A stretch of 64,000 nucleotides of DNA from Aliiglaciecola sp. CAU 1673 (GCF_029223185.1 NZ_JARHUG010000013.1:62001-126000), one strand, 5' to 3'. Shown: positions 35,836 to 45,673, counted from the first letter of the stretch. The notes: generated by a model from the sequence alone, not told the origin. A program made the numbers and translations.

Positions 35836-38277
35836 ATGCATTGGCTGCACAATCTGCTGCTTAGCACACTCTCCTTACCGACCCGCCTTCTGGTGAAGGC
35901 CAAAAGTATTCCTGCCGACACCCAGCAAGAACTGGGTATTGTCCAGCACAAACCTATCATCTATCTGTTGCACACCCATTCCGCTTCTGATCAGTTGGCA
36001 CTGCAGCAATCTTGCAAGCAGCTGGGCTTACCGGATCCCCTTACACCTGTGAGGCTGGGCAATGAGGAGCATCCGGCCTGTTTGTTTTTGGAAAAACCGC
36101 AGGGCGTGTTTAGCAGCAAAATTCGTAGCATCGATATTGCCCAGAATTTTATACGGATATTGAAGATCCAACGTGACATCCCAGACTTAGATGTGCAGAT
36201 AGTGCCGGTATCCGTATTTTGGGGACGGGCACCAGATAAAGGTAAGCCCAGCTGGGCTGAATTGTTAACCGATCGGGCCTCGCCCAGTTGGCTGCGCAAG
36301 CTGATTATCGTGCTGTTCTTAGGTCGCGATAACTTTGTTAGCTATAGCCGCGCGGTATCTTCACAGCGGGTCGCCAAGGAGCACGGTACCGATGAACAAA
36401 TTGCCCACAAACTTATTCGTGTAGCACGTACTCACTTCTATAGGAAGTCGCAGTCTATAACAGGCCCCAGCCTGATTGACCGCCGGCAGCTAAGTAATGC
36501 CATCATGGGTTCAGCCGCAGTGAAGCAAGCCATTGCCGAAGAACAAAAGTCACGCAAAATCAGTCAGGAAAAGGCACGCGAAGTGGCCGAAGGCTATCTC
36601 ACTGAAATTGCTGCTGATTACCGTGAGAGAACCATTCGCCTGGCGGACAGGCTGCTCACACGCGTGTGGAACAAGATCTATAACGGTATCGAAGTCAGAA
36701 ACGCGGCCAAGGTCCGTGAGTTGGCGCAAAACGGCCACGAAATAGTATATGTACCCTGTCATCGAAGCCATATGGATTACCTTCTGCTGACCTATGTGAT
36801 CTACCATGAGGGCCTGGCTGTTCCCCATATCGCCGCTGGCATTAACCTCAATTTCTGGCCGGTAGGTGCCATATTCCGTCGTGGCGGGGCCTTTTTCCTG
36901 CGCCGCAGCTTTGCAGGCAATAAGTTATATACCGCGGTATTCAGAGAATATCTGGAGTTGCTGTTTAGCCGTGGCTACCCGGTTAAATATTATCCGGAAG
37001 GCGGTCGCAGTCGCACCGGGCGTTTGCTACCCCCTAAGACCGGCATGCTAGCCATGACCTTACAAGCCATGCTCAAAGGGATACAGCGTCCCATCAGCAT
37101 GGTCCCCGTGTATGTGGGCTATGAGAACGTGATGGAGTTGGGTAGCTATGTCAAAGAACTTAAAGGCAGCAGTAAAGAAAAAGAAAGTTTCTGGCATATT
37201 TTCTCTGCCATCAAAAAATTGAAGAATTTTGGCCATGGTTACCTTAGCTTCGGTGAACCGATTACCTTAGGGCCATTTTTGGACAACCGGGTGCCAGACT
37301 GGCGCGCCGACATAAAACTGGAAGCGGACAAAAAACCCAGTTGGCTAACTCCCACAGTCAACCAATTAGCCAACCAAATTATGGTTCGTATCAATCAGGC
37401 TGCCGCGATCAATGGGATGTCACTTTGCTCTCTTTGTCTTCTGGCAGCAGAGAACCATGCGCTGGATGAGGAATGCCTGGGCCAAAGTCTCGATCATTTG
37501 CTCTCTTTGCAGCGCCTGGCCCCCTACTCAGAATTGGTCAATGTACCCTCAGTGGATGGTCACGCCCTGTTGAAGCAAACGTTGGCGCTGAATAAATTTC
37601 ATATTCAGCAAGATACCTATGGACGCATTGTTTCCCTAGATGGATTTGGCGCTATTATCCAAACCTACTACCGCAACAATATTCAGCATTTGTACGCCAT
37701 TGCTGGCATTCTGGCGGCCACAGTAATCGCTGGCCAGGGTACTGAACGCAGTCAATTAGAAGACACTGTTGCCCATTTTTACCCACTGCTTCGCCGTGAA
37801 CTCTCTATGCATTTCAGCTGTGAGGAAGCCAAAACCTATACCGATGCGCAAATAGACGCCATGAAACAGCTTGGCCTATTGGAGCAACGTGGCAAAAAGC
37901 TTTTCGCACCGCAGCGCGCCAGTCAACAGGCCGGTACGCTTGAATTACTGGGTCAGACGATTCAGCAAACCTTACAACGTTATGCCATTGTCCTTACCAT
38001 ACTGGAACGGGAAGGTTGTTTAGCCAGAGCCGCTTTGGAAAAGCAAGGCAAGGAATTGGCAGAGCACTTATCGGCCGTCAATGGCATAAGTGCACCGGAG
38101 TTCTACGACAAAAATTTGTTTTCAACCTTTGTGAATGCCCTTAAGGACAATGGTTGGGTGGAAACCGATGATGATGGCGCGCTAAAACACAGTGACAAGA
38201 GCGCTGAGCTTAAAGCACTGGTGCTATCTCTTGTCACCCCCAGCGTAGCCCAGAAACTCCAACAGTTATTACAATAA
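35836..38277 (+). CDS. plsB: Glycerol-3-phosphate 1-O-acyltransferase PlsB
   Basis: Membrane-bound acyltransferase that makes 1-acyl-glycerol-3-phosphate, the first step of phospholipid synthesis. The four acyltransferase blocks are visible: HRSHMDYLLL (HX4D), GAIFRRGGAFFLRRSF, YPEGGRSRTGRLLPPKTGML and ISMVPVYVGYE. The frame is open from 35584 across lexA, but the product MHWLHNLLLSTLSLPTRLLV starting at 35836 aligns with known PlsB and gives 813 residues (E. coli 807). Divergent from lexA. Confidence 0.94.
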   Translation: MHWLHNLLLSTLSLPTRLLVKAKSIPADTQQELGIVQHKPIIYLLHTHSASDQLALQQSCKQLGLPDPLTPVRLGNEEHPACLFLEKPQGVFSSKIRSIDIAQNFIRILKIQRDIPDLDVQIVPVSVFWGRAPDKGKPSWAELLTDRASPSWLRKLIIVLFLGRDNFVSYSRAVSSQRVAKEHGTDEQIAHKLIRVARTHFYRKSQSITGPSLIDRRQLSNAIMGSAAVKQAIAEEQKSRKISQEKAREVAEGYLTEIAADYRERTIRLADRLLTRVWNKIYNGIEVRNAAKVRELAQNGHEIVYVPCHRSHMDYLLLTYVIYHEGLAVPHIAAGINLNFWPVGAIFRRGGAFFLRRSFAGNKLYTAVFREYLELLFSRGYPVKYYPEGGRSRTGRLLPPKTGMLAMTLQAMLKGIQRPISMVPVYVGYENVMELGSYVKELKGSSKEKESFWHIFSAIKKLKNFGHGYLSFGEPITLGPFLDNRVPDWRADIKLEADKKPSWLTPTVNQLANQIMVRINQAAAINGMSLCSLCLLAAENHALDEECLGQSLDHLLSLQRLAPYSELVNVPSVDGHALLKQTLALNKFHIQQDTYGRIVSLDGFGAIIQTYYRNNIQHLYAIAGILAATVIAGQGTERSQLEDTVAHFYPLLRRELSMHFSCEEAKTYTDAQIDAMKQLGLLEQRGKKLFAPQRASQQAGTLELLGQTIQQTLQRYAIVLTILEREGCLARAALEKQGKELAEHLSAVNGISAPEFYDKNLFSTFVNALKDNGWVETDDDGALKHSDKSAELKALVLSLVTPSVAQKLQQLLQ

Positions 38278-38289
38278 GCTATGTGGCGG

Positions 38290-39147
38290 TCATAGCAAGG
38301 CCGCCGCAATTCCCAAGGCCACCACCCATCCCAGGTGGTGGTTATTTAAAAACGCTTTGAAGCAACGCTCCCGGTCACGCCCAGCAATCAGCCATTGCTG
38401 ATAAAGACACAAGCAGCCGGCGATTATTAGCGCGACGAAATACATCCAATCCAACTGCAGATACCAACCCAAAAAGGCTAACAAGCTAATAGCGGCAACC
38501 TGCAGCATGCCAATGATGGCCCGGTCAAAACGGCCAAACAGGATTGCCGTGGATTTGATCCCGATTTTCAGATCATCATCTCTGTCGACCATGGCGTATT
38601 GCGTGTCATAGGCCACTGTCCACAGCAGGTTGGCTAAATACAGTAACCAAGCCCACCAAGGCAAACTATCGTGGATTGCCATAAAGGCCATCGGAATACC
38701 CCAGCTAAAAGCCGCCCCCAGAAAAAACTGTGGCAAATAGGTAAAGCGTTTCGTAAAGGGGTAAAGGGACGCAAGGAACAAAGCGCCAAAGGACAGTAAT
38801 ATGGTATTGAGGTTAAGCTGTAAAACTAAGAGAAATGCCACAGCCACCAGCACAGCGAACAGGCCCAAGGCCTCTTTTTCGCTTACCTCACCACTTACGA
38901 TAGGTCTCGCCTTAGTGCGTTTGACGGCACCATCCACATGGCGATCGGCATAATCATTGATAACACAGCCTGCCGAGCGCATTACCACTGTGCCCAGTAC
39001 AAACACCACTAGAATATGCCAAGGTGGCAGACCGCCTGCCGCCAGCCAAAGGGCCCACAGGGTTGGCCAAAGCAGCAGATAGATGCCAACAGGCTTATCA
39101 AGGCGCATCAGACGCGCATAGGCGCCCAACTTATCCCTTTGCCACAT
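38290..39147 (-). CDS. ubiA: 4-hydroxybenzoate octaprenyltransferase UbiA
   Basis: Membrane enzyme that attaches the polyprenyl tail to 4-hydroxybenzoate in ubiquinone synthesis. The two Asp-rich metal sites are [19 protein letters not shown] and [13 protein letters not shown]. 285 residues with eight or nine helices. The start overlaps the end of ubiC by 17 bases, so product and substrate enzymes are co-translated. Confidence 0.95.
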   Translation of the reverse strand: MWQRDKLGAYARLMRLDKPVGIYLLLWPTLWALWLAAGGLPPWHILVVFVLGTVVMRSAGCVINDYADRHVDGAVKRTKARPIVSGEVSEKEALGLFAVLVAVAFLLVLQLNLNTILLSFGALFLASLYPFTKRFTYLPQFFLGAAFSWGIPMAFMAIHDSLPWWAWLLYLANLLWTVAYDTQYAMVDRDDDLKIGIKSTAILFGRFDRAIIGMLQVAAISLLAFLGWYLQLDWMYFVALIIAGCLCLYQQWLIAGRDRERCFKAFLNNHHLGWVVALGIAAALL

Positions 39148-39745
39148 CGCTGATATTTCCCATATTTTTATAGGCCGGGCTTTGTGGCAGAAAGATCTCT
39201 GCCACCATCATCTGCCACTGTTGATACTGAAAACGCGAGCGTCTGCCCCACAACGATCGACGCTCGGACAATTCCAAGCTACCCAACAATGGATGCTCTT
39301 CAGGCAAACAGGTGATTTCAAAAGGCAGACGGGTAAACAGAGGATCATTGAACAAAATGCTACCCAGGGGCCTGTCGCCAAGATTGGCCAGTTTGCCATG
39401 CTCCTGCTCACACAGGGTTGAGGGTAAAAGCGAACGCGCAAAAACCCATGGCATATCATCGCCCCACAGGATCACCTCTCGCACCAGATAAGGCTCTGCC
39501 CCCATCTTCAGCAATTCATCCGCCATCAAAGGCGCCGTGGCTTGTCCCAACACTTGCACCCGAAACTGTCGACAGTGGGACTGCAGACGCTCCGTCAGTG
39601 AGCTGGTATCCAGTAGCCAATTCTTGAGGTGAAAATCGGGCACCGTCAGACAGTCGGCGGCCTGCCATTGCGTTTTTGGGGCTAAGGGAAAAGGGGGAAT
39701 AGTAGTCAATGAACTGTATGGCGTCTGCTTGAAAGCTGGCATCAT
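39131..39745 (-). CDS. ubiC: Chorismate lyase UbiC
   Basis: Splits chorismate to 4-hydroxybenzoate and pyruvate, the first step of ubiquinone ring synthesis. Recognisable parts are [13 protein letters not shown], the [23 protein letters not shown] stretch holding the active-site Arg, and [11 protein letters not shown], where a basic run lines the product pocket. The frame is open to a TTG at 39769, but the ATG at 39745 (or 39742) is taken, giving 204 residues. It sits upstream of ubiA in the usual order. Confidence 0.92.
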   Translation of the reverse strand: MMPAFKQTPYSSLTTIPPFPLAPKTQWQAADCLTVPDFHLKNWLLDTSSLTERLQSHCRQFRVQVLGQATAPLMADELLKMGAEPYLVREVILWGDDMPWVFARSLLPSTLCEQEHGKLANLGDRPLGSILFNDPLFTRLPFEITCLPEEHPLLGSLELSERRSLWGRRSRFQYQQWQMMVAEIFLPQSPAYKNMGNISDVAKG

Positions 39746-39848
39746 AGCAACAGCTGTTGGCACCAGCAAATGCTGGTCGCTTTCGTCTATTTTACTGATA
39801 AAATAAAGGCTTGGAGTAACTCCTAAAGGTTAAGAAGAGTAGAAGGCG

Positions 39849-40238
39849 ATGCAAAAGCTGTTAAAAGTGATACTGATGGTGAGCCTGATGGCTTGCGGTA
39901 AAGCCCAAGCGGCCTACGCCTACTATGGCCTTGAGCCAGATATCGTAACCAATTACATAGGAACCAGCAGCCAGAAGCTGGGCTACGTTCGGCTGACCAT
40001 TGAACTGATGCTTGAAGATGCCTCATTGATTCCACTGGCCGAACATCATGAGCCACTACTGCGTTCCACCATCATTGATATTCTTGGCCGACAACCTGAA
40101 GAGAAAGTGAAATCCCTTACCGGTCGCGAAGAAATTCGCCAGGTCTGCTTACAAAAGCTAAGGGAATTTATGAAAAAAGAAACCGGCAAGGACGTGGTCA
40201 AAGACGTTATTTTCACCAAATACCTGTATCAGGGGTGA
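39849..40238 (+). CDS. Secreted FliL-domain protein
   Basis: 129 residues with a cleavable signal peptide (MQKLLKVILMVSLMACGKAQA) instead of the membrane anchor of true FliL, followed by a FliL-like domain: DIVTNYIGTSSQKLGYVRLTI, then ELMLED and the conserved HEPLLRSTIIDILGR and RQVCLQKLREFM. The domain relates to stomatin/SPFH-like folds that surround the flagellar stator. No flagellar genes are next to it. A Cys in the signal region (LMACGK) might instead make it a lipoprotein. AGAAGG precedes the ATG. Confidence 0.75.
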   Translation: MQKLLKVILMVSLMACGKAQAAYAYYGLEPDIVTNYIGTSSQKLGYVRLTIELMLEDASLIPLAEHHEPLLRSTIIDILGRQPEEKVKSLTGREEIRQVCLQKLREFMKKETGKDVVKDVIFTKYLYQG

Positions 40239-40520
40239 AGCCCGGTTCGTCCTGCGAACTTGAAGTGACTTAACGTCACTTCAAGAGGGCTGAACGCGAG
40301 GCCGTGGATGGCCGAGCTGGGACCAAGCCACAGGACGTGTCACCCGCACTAGCATCATTCCGAAGCGCTAGACATCACTCGACAAGCGATGAACGGCCGG
40401 CCGTGGATGGCCGAGCTGGGCTTTTTACGGAGCAGGATGCGAGGGAAAAGGCGCGGTTGGACCCCAGCCACAGGATGTGTAGCTTCGTACGGCCCCTTAA
40501 AGCTTGCTAGCCTAAGCGAC
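40239..40520. repeat. Intergenic GGA-hairpin repeat region A
   Basis: Non-coding gap made of small palindromes. GGCC-GTGGAT-GGCC occurs twice (40300-40313, 40399-40412) inside an identical 22-base segment 99 bases apart. Each copy is followed by a second motif, AGCCACAGGACGTGT (40326-40340) or AGCCACAGGATGTGT (40466-40480), where CAC and GTG can pair around AGGAC/AGGAT. Copy two has extra sequence between the motifs, including GCAGGATGC. Upstream are arms GTTCG and CGAAC around TCCTG (40245-40259) and a perfect 11-bp stem, arms CTTGAAGTGAC and GTCACTTCAAG (40259-40285). The 11-bp stem may terminate the FliL-like gene. No gene is supported here. Confidence 0.75.
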
Positions 40521-41363
40521 TTAACGCCAAACCCGGCAATAAAGCCAAGCCAGTACACACCCACTGACCAATCCTAAAGTATGAGCAGTATTGGCCATCG
40601 ACACCCATAAAATATCGGCATAGCCTAATACCAGCCATACCAACATAAAACCCACCAGTGGCTTAGAGAGACTTAGTCCCCAGGCGGGTCTTAGCCAACC
40701 ACACCACCAGACAAAGCCCATTAGTCCGTAAACCACGCCTGAAAGCCCACCAAAATTGGGACCGGATACCATAAATTGTCCGGTATTGGAGGCGATGGCC
40801 GTGACCAGAAAAACCAACAGCAGGTGACTGGTGCCTAACTGTCTTTCCACCTGCCCTCCCAGCACCCACCACCAGAGCAAGTTAAAGACAATATGAAGGG
40901 CAGAAAAGTGGACAAAGGCAGGTCCTATTAAGCGCCACCACTGATGGTGCGCCACTAAAGTATCCAGGTCTTGAAAATGCAGCAGTTTTAGCAGCGGAAC
41001 AAACCACCCCAGCAAACTCGCCACATAAACCAGGATACAAGCCAAAAGAACGCTAAGGGTGAAGGGCAAGCCCCGGGCTGAAAGGTTTAGACCGCTCCAA
41101 GCACTTTCGGACTCACCCTGCATGGCTTGACCATGGGCCCAAGCTGCCTGTTGATATTTATCGGCATGGGGGTTGTGAACAAACTCGGCCACCAAAGACC
41201 TGGCTTTCTCCTGCTGGGAAGAGTCAAGCAACAGTATACGATGCGGATAGCTATCGTCACCGAGCTGATATCGCACTGCTATCCCTTGCTGGTGAAGGTA
41301 GTCGAGCAAGAGGCGGGCATCCGCCTCCCGGGCAAAGCCTGCTATAGATTGAACGTCAGTCAT
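40521..41363 (-). CDS. glpG: Rhomboid intramembrane serine protease GlpG
   Basis: Six-helix intramembrane protease with an N-terminal cytoplasmic domain (about 90 residues). The catalytic Ser is in NFGGLSGVVYGLMG and the His in NTAHTLGLVSG; WRLIGPAFVHFSALHIVFNLLWWW carries the conserved WR and HxxxN motifs. 280 residues. Overlaps glpE by eight bases. In E. coli glpG also follows glpE. Confidence 0.93.
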   Translation of the reverse strand: MTDVQSIAGFAREADARLLLDYLHQQGIAVRYQLGDDSYPHRILLLDSSQQEKARSLVAEFVHNPHADKYQQAAWAHGQAMQGESESAWSGLNLSARGLPFTLSVLLACILVYVASLLGWFVPLLKLLHFQDLDTLVAHHQWWRLIGPAFVHFSALHIVFNLLWWWVLGGQVERQLGTSHLLLVFLVTAIASNTGQFMVSGPNFGGLSGVVYGLMGFVWWCGWLRPAWGLSLSKPLVGFMLVWLVLGYADILWVSMANTAHTLGLVSGCVLAWLYCRVWR

Positions 41364-41679
41364 TCCCTGTCACAAATGGGAAACCCAAACGCCAGCCTTC
41401 AAACCCACCGTCCAGGCTATACACCTGTTGGTAACCCTGTTGTACAAGGAACTGTGCGGCCTGTTGGCTGCTGATCCCATGATAACAACAAACGATAACT
41501 GCCTTATCTTGTGGCGTATCCTGCATAAACTGCGAAAGATTGTCGTTGGTAAGATGAACCGATCCGGCAATATGGCCATTCAGAAACGACTGGCCATCGC
41601 GGATGTCGGCAACAACGGCACTGCCGCTTTCCAGACGCTCTTTTGCCTCTGCGGCATTGATATGCTTAAAGTTTTGCAT
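41356..41679 (-). CDS. glpE: Thiosulfate sulfurtransferase GlpE (single rhodanese domain)
   Basis: Transfers a sulfane sulfur from thiosulfate to an acceptor. Active-site loop CCYHGISS with the catalytic Cys as in E. coli GlpE (CYHGNSS), followed by YSLDGGFEGWR. 107 residues from the ATG at 41679; an upstream in-frame start at 41697 would overlap tdh. Starts eight bases after the tdh stop. Confidence 0.92.
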   Translation of the reverse strand: MQNFKHINAAEAKERLESGSAVVADIRDGQSFLNGHIAGSVHLTNDNLSQFMQDTPQDKAVIVCCYHGISSQQAAQFLVQQGYQQVYSLDGGFEGWRLGFPFVTGND

Positions 41680-41687
41680 GGACGGTC

Positions 41688-42713
41688 TTAATCCCAACTC
41701 AACACGACTTTGCCGGATTGTCCCGACGCCATTGTGTCAAAGCCCTTCTGGAACTGTTCCACATTGAATCTATGGGTAATGATGGGACTTAAATCCAAGC
41801 CGCTTTGCAGCAAGCTGGTCATTTTGTACCAGGTTTCAAACATCTCACGACCATAAATGCCTTTGATGATAAGGCCCTTAAAGATAACCTGATTCCAGTC
41901 GATGGCGGTTTCCCCTGAGGGGATACCGAGCATGGCAATCTTGCCGCCATGATTCATCTTCGCCAGCATATCTCTGAAGGCAGCCGGCACACCGGACATC
42001 TCCAGTCCCACATCGAAGCCTTCGGTCATCCCAAGGTCTTTCATTACATCAGCCAGGCTTTCACGACCCACGTTAACGGCGCGGGTAGCGCCCATCTTGC
42101 GGGCTAAATCGAGACGGTAGTCGTTCAAATCGGTGATCACCACATGGCGCGCGCCTACGTGACGAGCCACAGCCGCCGCCATAATACCAATAGGACCTGC
42201 ACCGGTAATCAGCACATCTTCACCGACTAAGTCGAAAGACAAGGCGGTGTGCACCGCATTGCCGAAAGGATCGAAAATAGAGGCCAAGTCATCGGAAATA
42301 TTATCCGGGATCTTGAAGGCGTTAAATGCCGGGATCACCAGGTACTCGGCAAAGGCCCCCGGGCGATTAACCCCCACGCCGGTGGTATTGCGACACAGAT
42401 GACGGCGCCCGGCACGGCAGTTACGGCAATGACCACAAGTGATATGGCCTTCACCGGAGACCCGATCACCGATTTTAAAGCCGGTGACCTCCTGGCCCAT
42501 CGCTGCCACTTCACCAACATACTCATGCCCCACCACCATGGGCACCGGAATGGTTTTTTGTGACCATTCGTCCCAGTGAAAAATATGCATGTCGGTACCG
42601 CAAATAGCGGTTTTGCGAATTTTGATCAGCAGGTCGTTATGCCCGACTTCCGGCTTATCCGCTTCGGTTAACCAGATACCGGGTTCGGCATGCAGTTTAG
42701 ACAGGGCCTTCAT
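41688..42713 (-). CDS. tdh: L-threonine 3-dehydrogenase Tdh
   Basis: Zinc-dependent, NAD-linked oxidation of threonine to 2-amino-3-ketobutyrate. Catalytic zinc site around [18 protein letters not shown], structural zinc Cys cluster in [18 protein letters not shown]-binding [13 protein letters not shown]. 341 residues, same as E. coli. Its start overlaps kbl by four bases, and the product is the substrate of Kbl. Confidence 0.96.
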   Translation of the reverse strand: MKALSKLHAEPGIWLTEADKPEVGHNDLLIKIRKTAICGTDMHIFHWDEWSQKTIPVPMVVGHEYVGEVAAMGQEVTGFKIGDRVSGEGHITCGHCRNCRAGRRHLCRNTTGVGVNRPGAFAEYLVIPAFNAFKIPDNISDDLASIFDPFGNAVHTALSFDLVGEDVLITGAGPIGIMAAAVARHVGARHVVITDLNDYRLDLARKMGATRAVNVGRESLADVMKDLGMTEGFDVGLEMSGVPAAFRDMLAKMNHGGKIAMLGIPSGETAIDWNQVIFKGLIIKGIYGREMFETWYKMTSLLQSGLDLSPIITHRFNVEQFQKGFDTMASGQSGKVVLSWD

Positions 42714-43906
42714 TTGATTACTCCCAGTTCTTTACCTACTTCGATAAAGGCATCGATAGCCTGATCCAGTTGCGCCTGGCTATGGGCGGCAGACATTTGC
42801 GTGCGGATACGGGCTTGCCCTTTTGGCACTACCGGAAAAGAAAAACCAACAACATAGATGCCACGCGCCAGCATCTTTTCTGCCATCTGGCTTGCAAGAC
42901 GGGCATCCCCCAGCATCACCGGGATGATAGCGTGATCGGCACCGGCTAGGGTAAAACCTGCTTCAGTCATACGACGGCGGAAGTACTGGCTGTTGTCGCG
43001 CAGTTTGCGGCGCAATTCACTGCCTTGAGACAACATGTCGATGACCTTGATGGAAGCCGAAACAATGGCCGGCGCCAGAGAATTCGAGAACAGATAAGGA
43101 CGTGAACGTTGGCGTAACCATTCAATGATGATCTTGTTAGCCGAGGTATAGCCACCAGAAGCGCCACCCAAAGCTTTGCCCAATGTACCAGTGATAATGT
43201 CCACCCGCCCCATCACATCACAATATTCGTGGCTGCCACGACCTTGTTCGCCGACAAACCCGACAGCATGAGAGTCATCGACCATCACCATGGCATCGTA
43301 CTTATCCGCCAGATCGCAAATGGTACGCAGGTTGGCAATCACACCATCCATCGAAAACACCCCGTCAGTGGCAATCAATTTGAAGCGCGCACCATCGGCT
43401 TGGGCTTGCTGCAGTTGCTTTTCCAACTCAGCCATATCGTTATTGGAATAACGATAGCGTTTGGCCTTACACAGACGTACGCCATCGATAATACTGGCAT
43501 GGTTCAGCGCATCGGAGATGATGGCGTCTTCGGCATCAAGCAGGGTCTCAAAAAGACCAGCGTTGGCGTCAAAACAAGAGGAATACAGAATGGTATCTTC
43601 CATACCCAGGAAGTTACTGATGCTGCGCTCCAATTGCTTGTGAATATCCTGGGTACCGCAGATAAAGCGCACCGATGCCATACCGAAGCCATGACTGTCC
43701 AAGCCCTCTTTGGCAGCTTCAATCAACTCGGGATGATTAGCCAGTCCAAGATAGTTATTGGCACAAAAGTTAAGCACCTGGGCACCACTGTCAATCTTGA
43801 TGCTGGCTTGCTGTGAAGAGGTGATAACACGCTCGGCTTTGTAAAGCCCTTGCTCCCGCACATCGGCTAACTGTGCTTGCAGATGTTGGATAACGCCTTT
43901 ATTCAT
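42710..43906 (-). CDS. kbl: 2-amino-3-ketobutyrate CoA ligase (glycine C-acetyltransferase)
   Basis: PLP enzyme that cleaves 2-amino-3-ketobutyrate with CoA to glycine and acetyl-CoA. The PLP-binding Lys is in [34 protein letters not shown] holds the cofactor Asp and His. 398 residues, same as E. coli. First gene of kbl-tdh-glpE-glpG. Confidence 0.96.
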   Translation of the reverse strand: MNKGVIQHLQAQLADVREQGLYKAERVITSSQQASIKIDSGAQVLNFCANNYLGLANHPELIEAAKEGLDSHGFGMASVRFICGTQDIHKQLERSISNFLGMEDTILYSSCFDANAGLFETLLDAEDAIISDALNHASIIDGVRLCKAKRYRYSNNDMAELEKQLQQAQADGARFKLIATDGVFSMDGVIANLRTICDLADKYDAMVMVDDSHAVGFVGEQGRGSHEYCDVMGRVDIITGTLGKALGGASGGYTSANKIIIEWLRQRSRPYLFSNSLAPAIVSASIKVIDMLSQGSELRRKLRDNSQYFRRRMTEAGFTLAGADHAIIPVMLGDARLASQMAEKMLARGIYVVGFSFPVVPKGQARIRTQMSAAHSQAQLDQAIDAFIEVGKELGVIK

Positions 43907-44060
43907 TGATGAATCCCGTGGACATATCTGATGCCCCTTATTCTAGTGGAGTTACAAGGCAAAGGTAATAGCCGACAGGAGATCTCGGCGATGACCTCGG
44001 AGGAGTTGTTAAGCAACCTGTAATAGATTGATTACATTCGTGAATCTAAGTTGCTTATGC

Positions 44061-45242
44061 TCAGAACCAATGGATTAGCTGCACAGCCCAGAGGTTCCAG
44101 TATTCCCTGTCATTGACCTGAGTATTGGGAATAAACACCGGCGTTAGCCTGGCAATACCCCTGAACCGATGCAATTCGGCTTTTACTTGCCAGTGGTTAG
44201 CAAAATCGTAACTGGCGCCGAATGTGAAATCATCCATGTAGGCAAAGTAGTTGGGGATCTGGCCCCCGCTTTGTTCAAAAATTATACTGCCGTTACGATC
44301 ATCTTTGTCGGTGTCAAAAAGATCCAGCCTTGCCAGTAAAGTCAGTTTATCATCAACAAACCAGCGTCCTTGAAAATAGATACCTTGCCCCCTGGTATCA
44401 CGTTCAAACCCGGGAAACAGCAGATCTTTAAAGTAGGTCCGGTCATACAGTGCCTCGCTGGAAAATTCCCAATCGGCCATACTGTAGCGATAGCTTAGAA
44501 TGGCCCTCTGTGTGACTGCGCCCCCTTTGAAAAAGATATCAAGCGACGACGGTTCATAACGGAAATCAGAGTCTACCAAAGACAAACCGAACTGTGAATT
44601 TCCATCCTGTGGTCTTACAAACACGCTGAACTGGTGATCAAATACCTGCTCCAATTCACCTTGCGCTTGTGCGCTCAATAACGAACGGGTAAGTGACCTG
44701 TTTACCTCTGTGCGCCCGTAACTCCAATGAATATCCCATTCCAATGCAGCCGACTCACCTTTGGCCACCAATGCAATGCCATCATTTCCCTTAGAAAAAT
44801 CCCTGAAACCATCAAAATAGACAGATTGCGGCAAGACAATACTGGGTCTTGTATGGGGCACATCACGCGTTGCAGAGTGCAACCAATGATAATTTTTAAA
44901 CCGCCCAAGGTGCACATTGAACTGCCATTGTTCAGTTTGCCAGGCCGTCCAGTCGAGGAACAAATAATCTAACCTGGCCCCATCGGGATAGCGGTTGCCG
45001 CCATCCAGATATACCGCTTGGGTGGCCAGACGCAAACTGGGCGAGAATTGGTATGACATATTAATTCCAGCTTCGGTCAATGCCGCCGAAATATTGCCGG
45101 AATCGTTAATAAAGTTGCTATGGCTGGCGCGGGCGACGCCTTGGGAAATAAAACCATGCACCACCGGCGTTTTCTCAGATTCGGCCCAAACCGATGAACT
45201 GACTGATAAAAGTGTCGCTAGCAAAACGATAAGCTGTCTCAT
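44061..45242 (-). CDS. Outer-membrane porin-like beta-barrel protein
   Basis: 393 residues: signal peptide (MRQLIVLLATLLSVSSSVWA), then alternating hydrophobic strands with many aromatic residues (TEQWQFNVHLGRF, WEFSSEALYDRTYF) and a C-terminal Phe (LWAVQLIHWF), typical for an outer-membrane barrel recognised by the Bam complex. No named family was recognised. Its start overlaps the end of the small binding-protein gene by four bases, so they are co-expressed. Confidence 0.72.
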   Translation of the reverse strand: MRQLIVLLATLLSVSSSVWAESEKTPVVHGFISQGVARASHSNFINDSGNISAALTEAGINMSYQFSPSLRLATQAVYLDGGNRYPDGARLDYLFLDWTAWQTEQWQFNVHLGRFKNYHWLHSATRDVPHTRPSIVLPQSVYFDGFRDFSKGNDGIALVAKGESAALEWDIHWSYGRTEVNRSLTRSLLSAQAQGELEQVFDHQFSVFVRPQDGNSQFGLSLVDSDFRYEPSSLDIFFKGGAVTQRAILSYRYSMADWEFSSEALYDRTYFKDLLFPGFERDTRGQGIYFQGRWFVDDKLTLLARLDLFDTDKDDRNGSIIFEQSGGQIPNYFAYMDDFTFGASYDFANHWQVKAELHRFRGIARLTPVFIPNTQVNDREYWNLWAVQLIHWF

Positions 45243-45673
45243 GGGTTCCCTTCCTCAATTGACACATTTATCAAGCCATCTATGCCCTGTTCTGTAACGG
45301 AAATGTAGCCGATGGCCCCTGGCGTCGATGCCACCTTTTCCAGCATCTTAGCCTGAGAATAGACTTCGGTTGGCCTTTCTCCCATTCCCGAATACACCAA
45401 CTTATTCCAAACCCGTTCCAGCTGATATGGATAGAGCTGTAACTGGGACTTAGCAAAATGTTGGTGTAAAGGATCATTGTTTGGCATCACGTAGACATGG
45501 ATAAGGCTGCCATCCGGCCACTGTCGTTGACGCATAGTAAAAATGCGACGCAGTTGCGCCGCAGAGAGCGTATTGGTGCTTTGCTCGGCATTTATGATCA
45601 CTTGCACCGAGTCAGCTGTCACGGTAGGGATCACTGACGTCCACAAAAGCAGACCTAAGACAAAAGCGAGCAT
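45239..45673 (-). CDS. Small PBP-like (phosphate-type substrate-binding) periplasmic protein
   Basis: About 144 residues with signal peptide (MLAFVLGLLLWTSVIPTVTA) and a single domain like half of a periplasmic binding protein of the PstS type: LSAAQLRRIFTMRQRQWPDG and STPGAIGYISVTE are the recognisable segments. Full PstS proteins are about twice as long, so this is a one-lobe or reduced form, frequent in Alteromonadales. The start is uncertain; the frame is open to 45772. No ABC transporter genes are adjacent; the partner is the porin-like protein. Confidence 0.65.
   Translation of the reverse strand: MLAFVLGLLLWTSVIPTVTADSVQVIINAEQSTNTLSAAQLRRIFTMRQRQWPDGSLIHVYVMPNNDPLHQHFAKSQLQLYPYQLERVWNKLVYSGMGERPTEVYSQAKMLEKVASTPGAIGYISVTEQGIDGLINVSIEEGNP

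Noticed and set aside
40259-40285. The 11-bp hairpin after the FliL-like gene as a standard terminator
   Set aside because: No T-run follows on either strand, so it is kept only as part of the repeat region with an uncertain role.
40236-40577. Short open frames of 60-70 codons in the gap before glpG
   Set aside because: They consist of the repeat modules, differ between frames without conservation, and have no ribosome sites.
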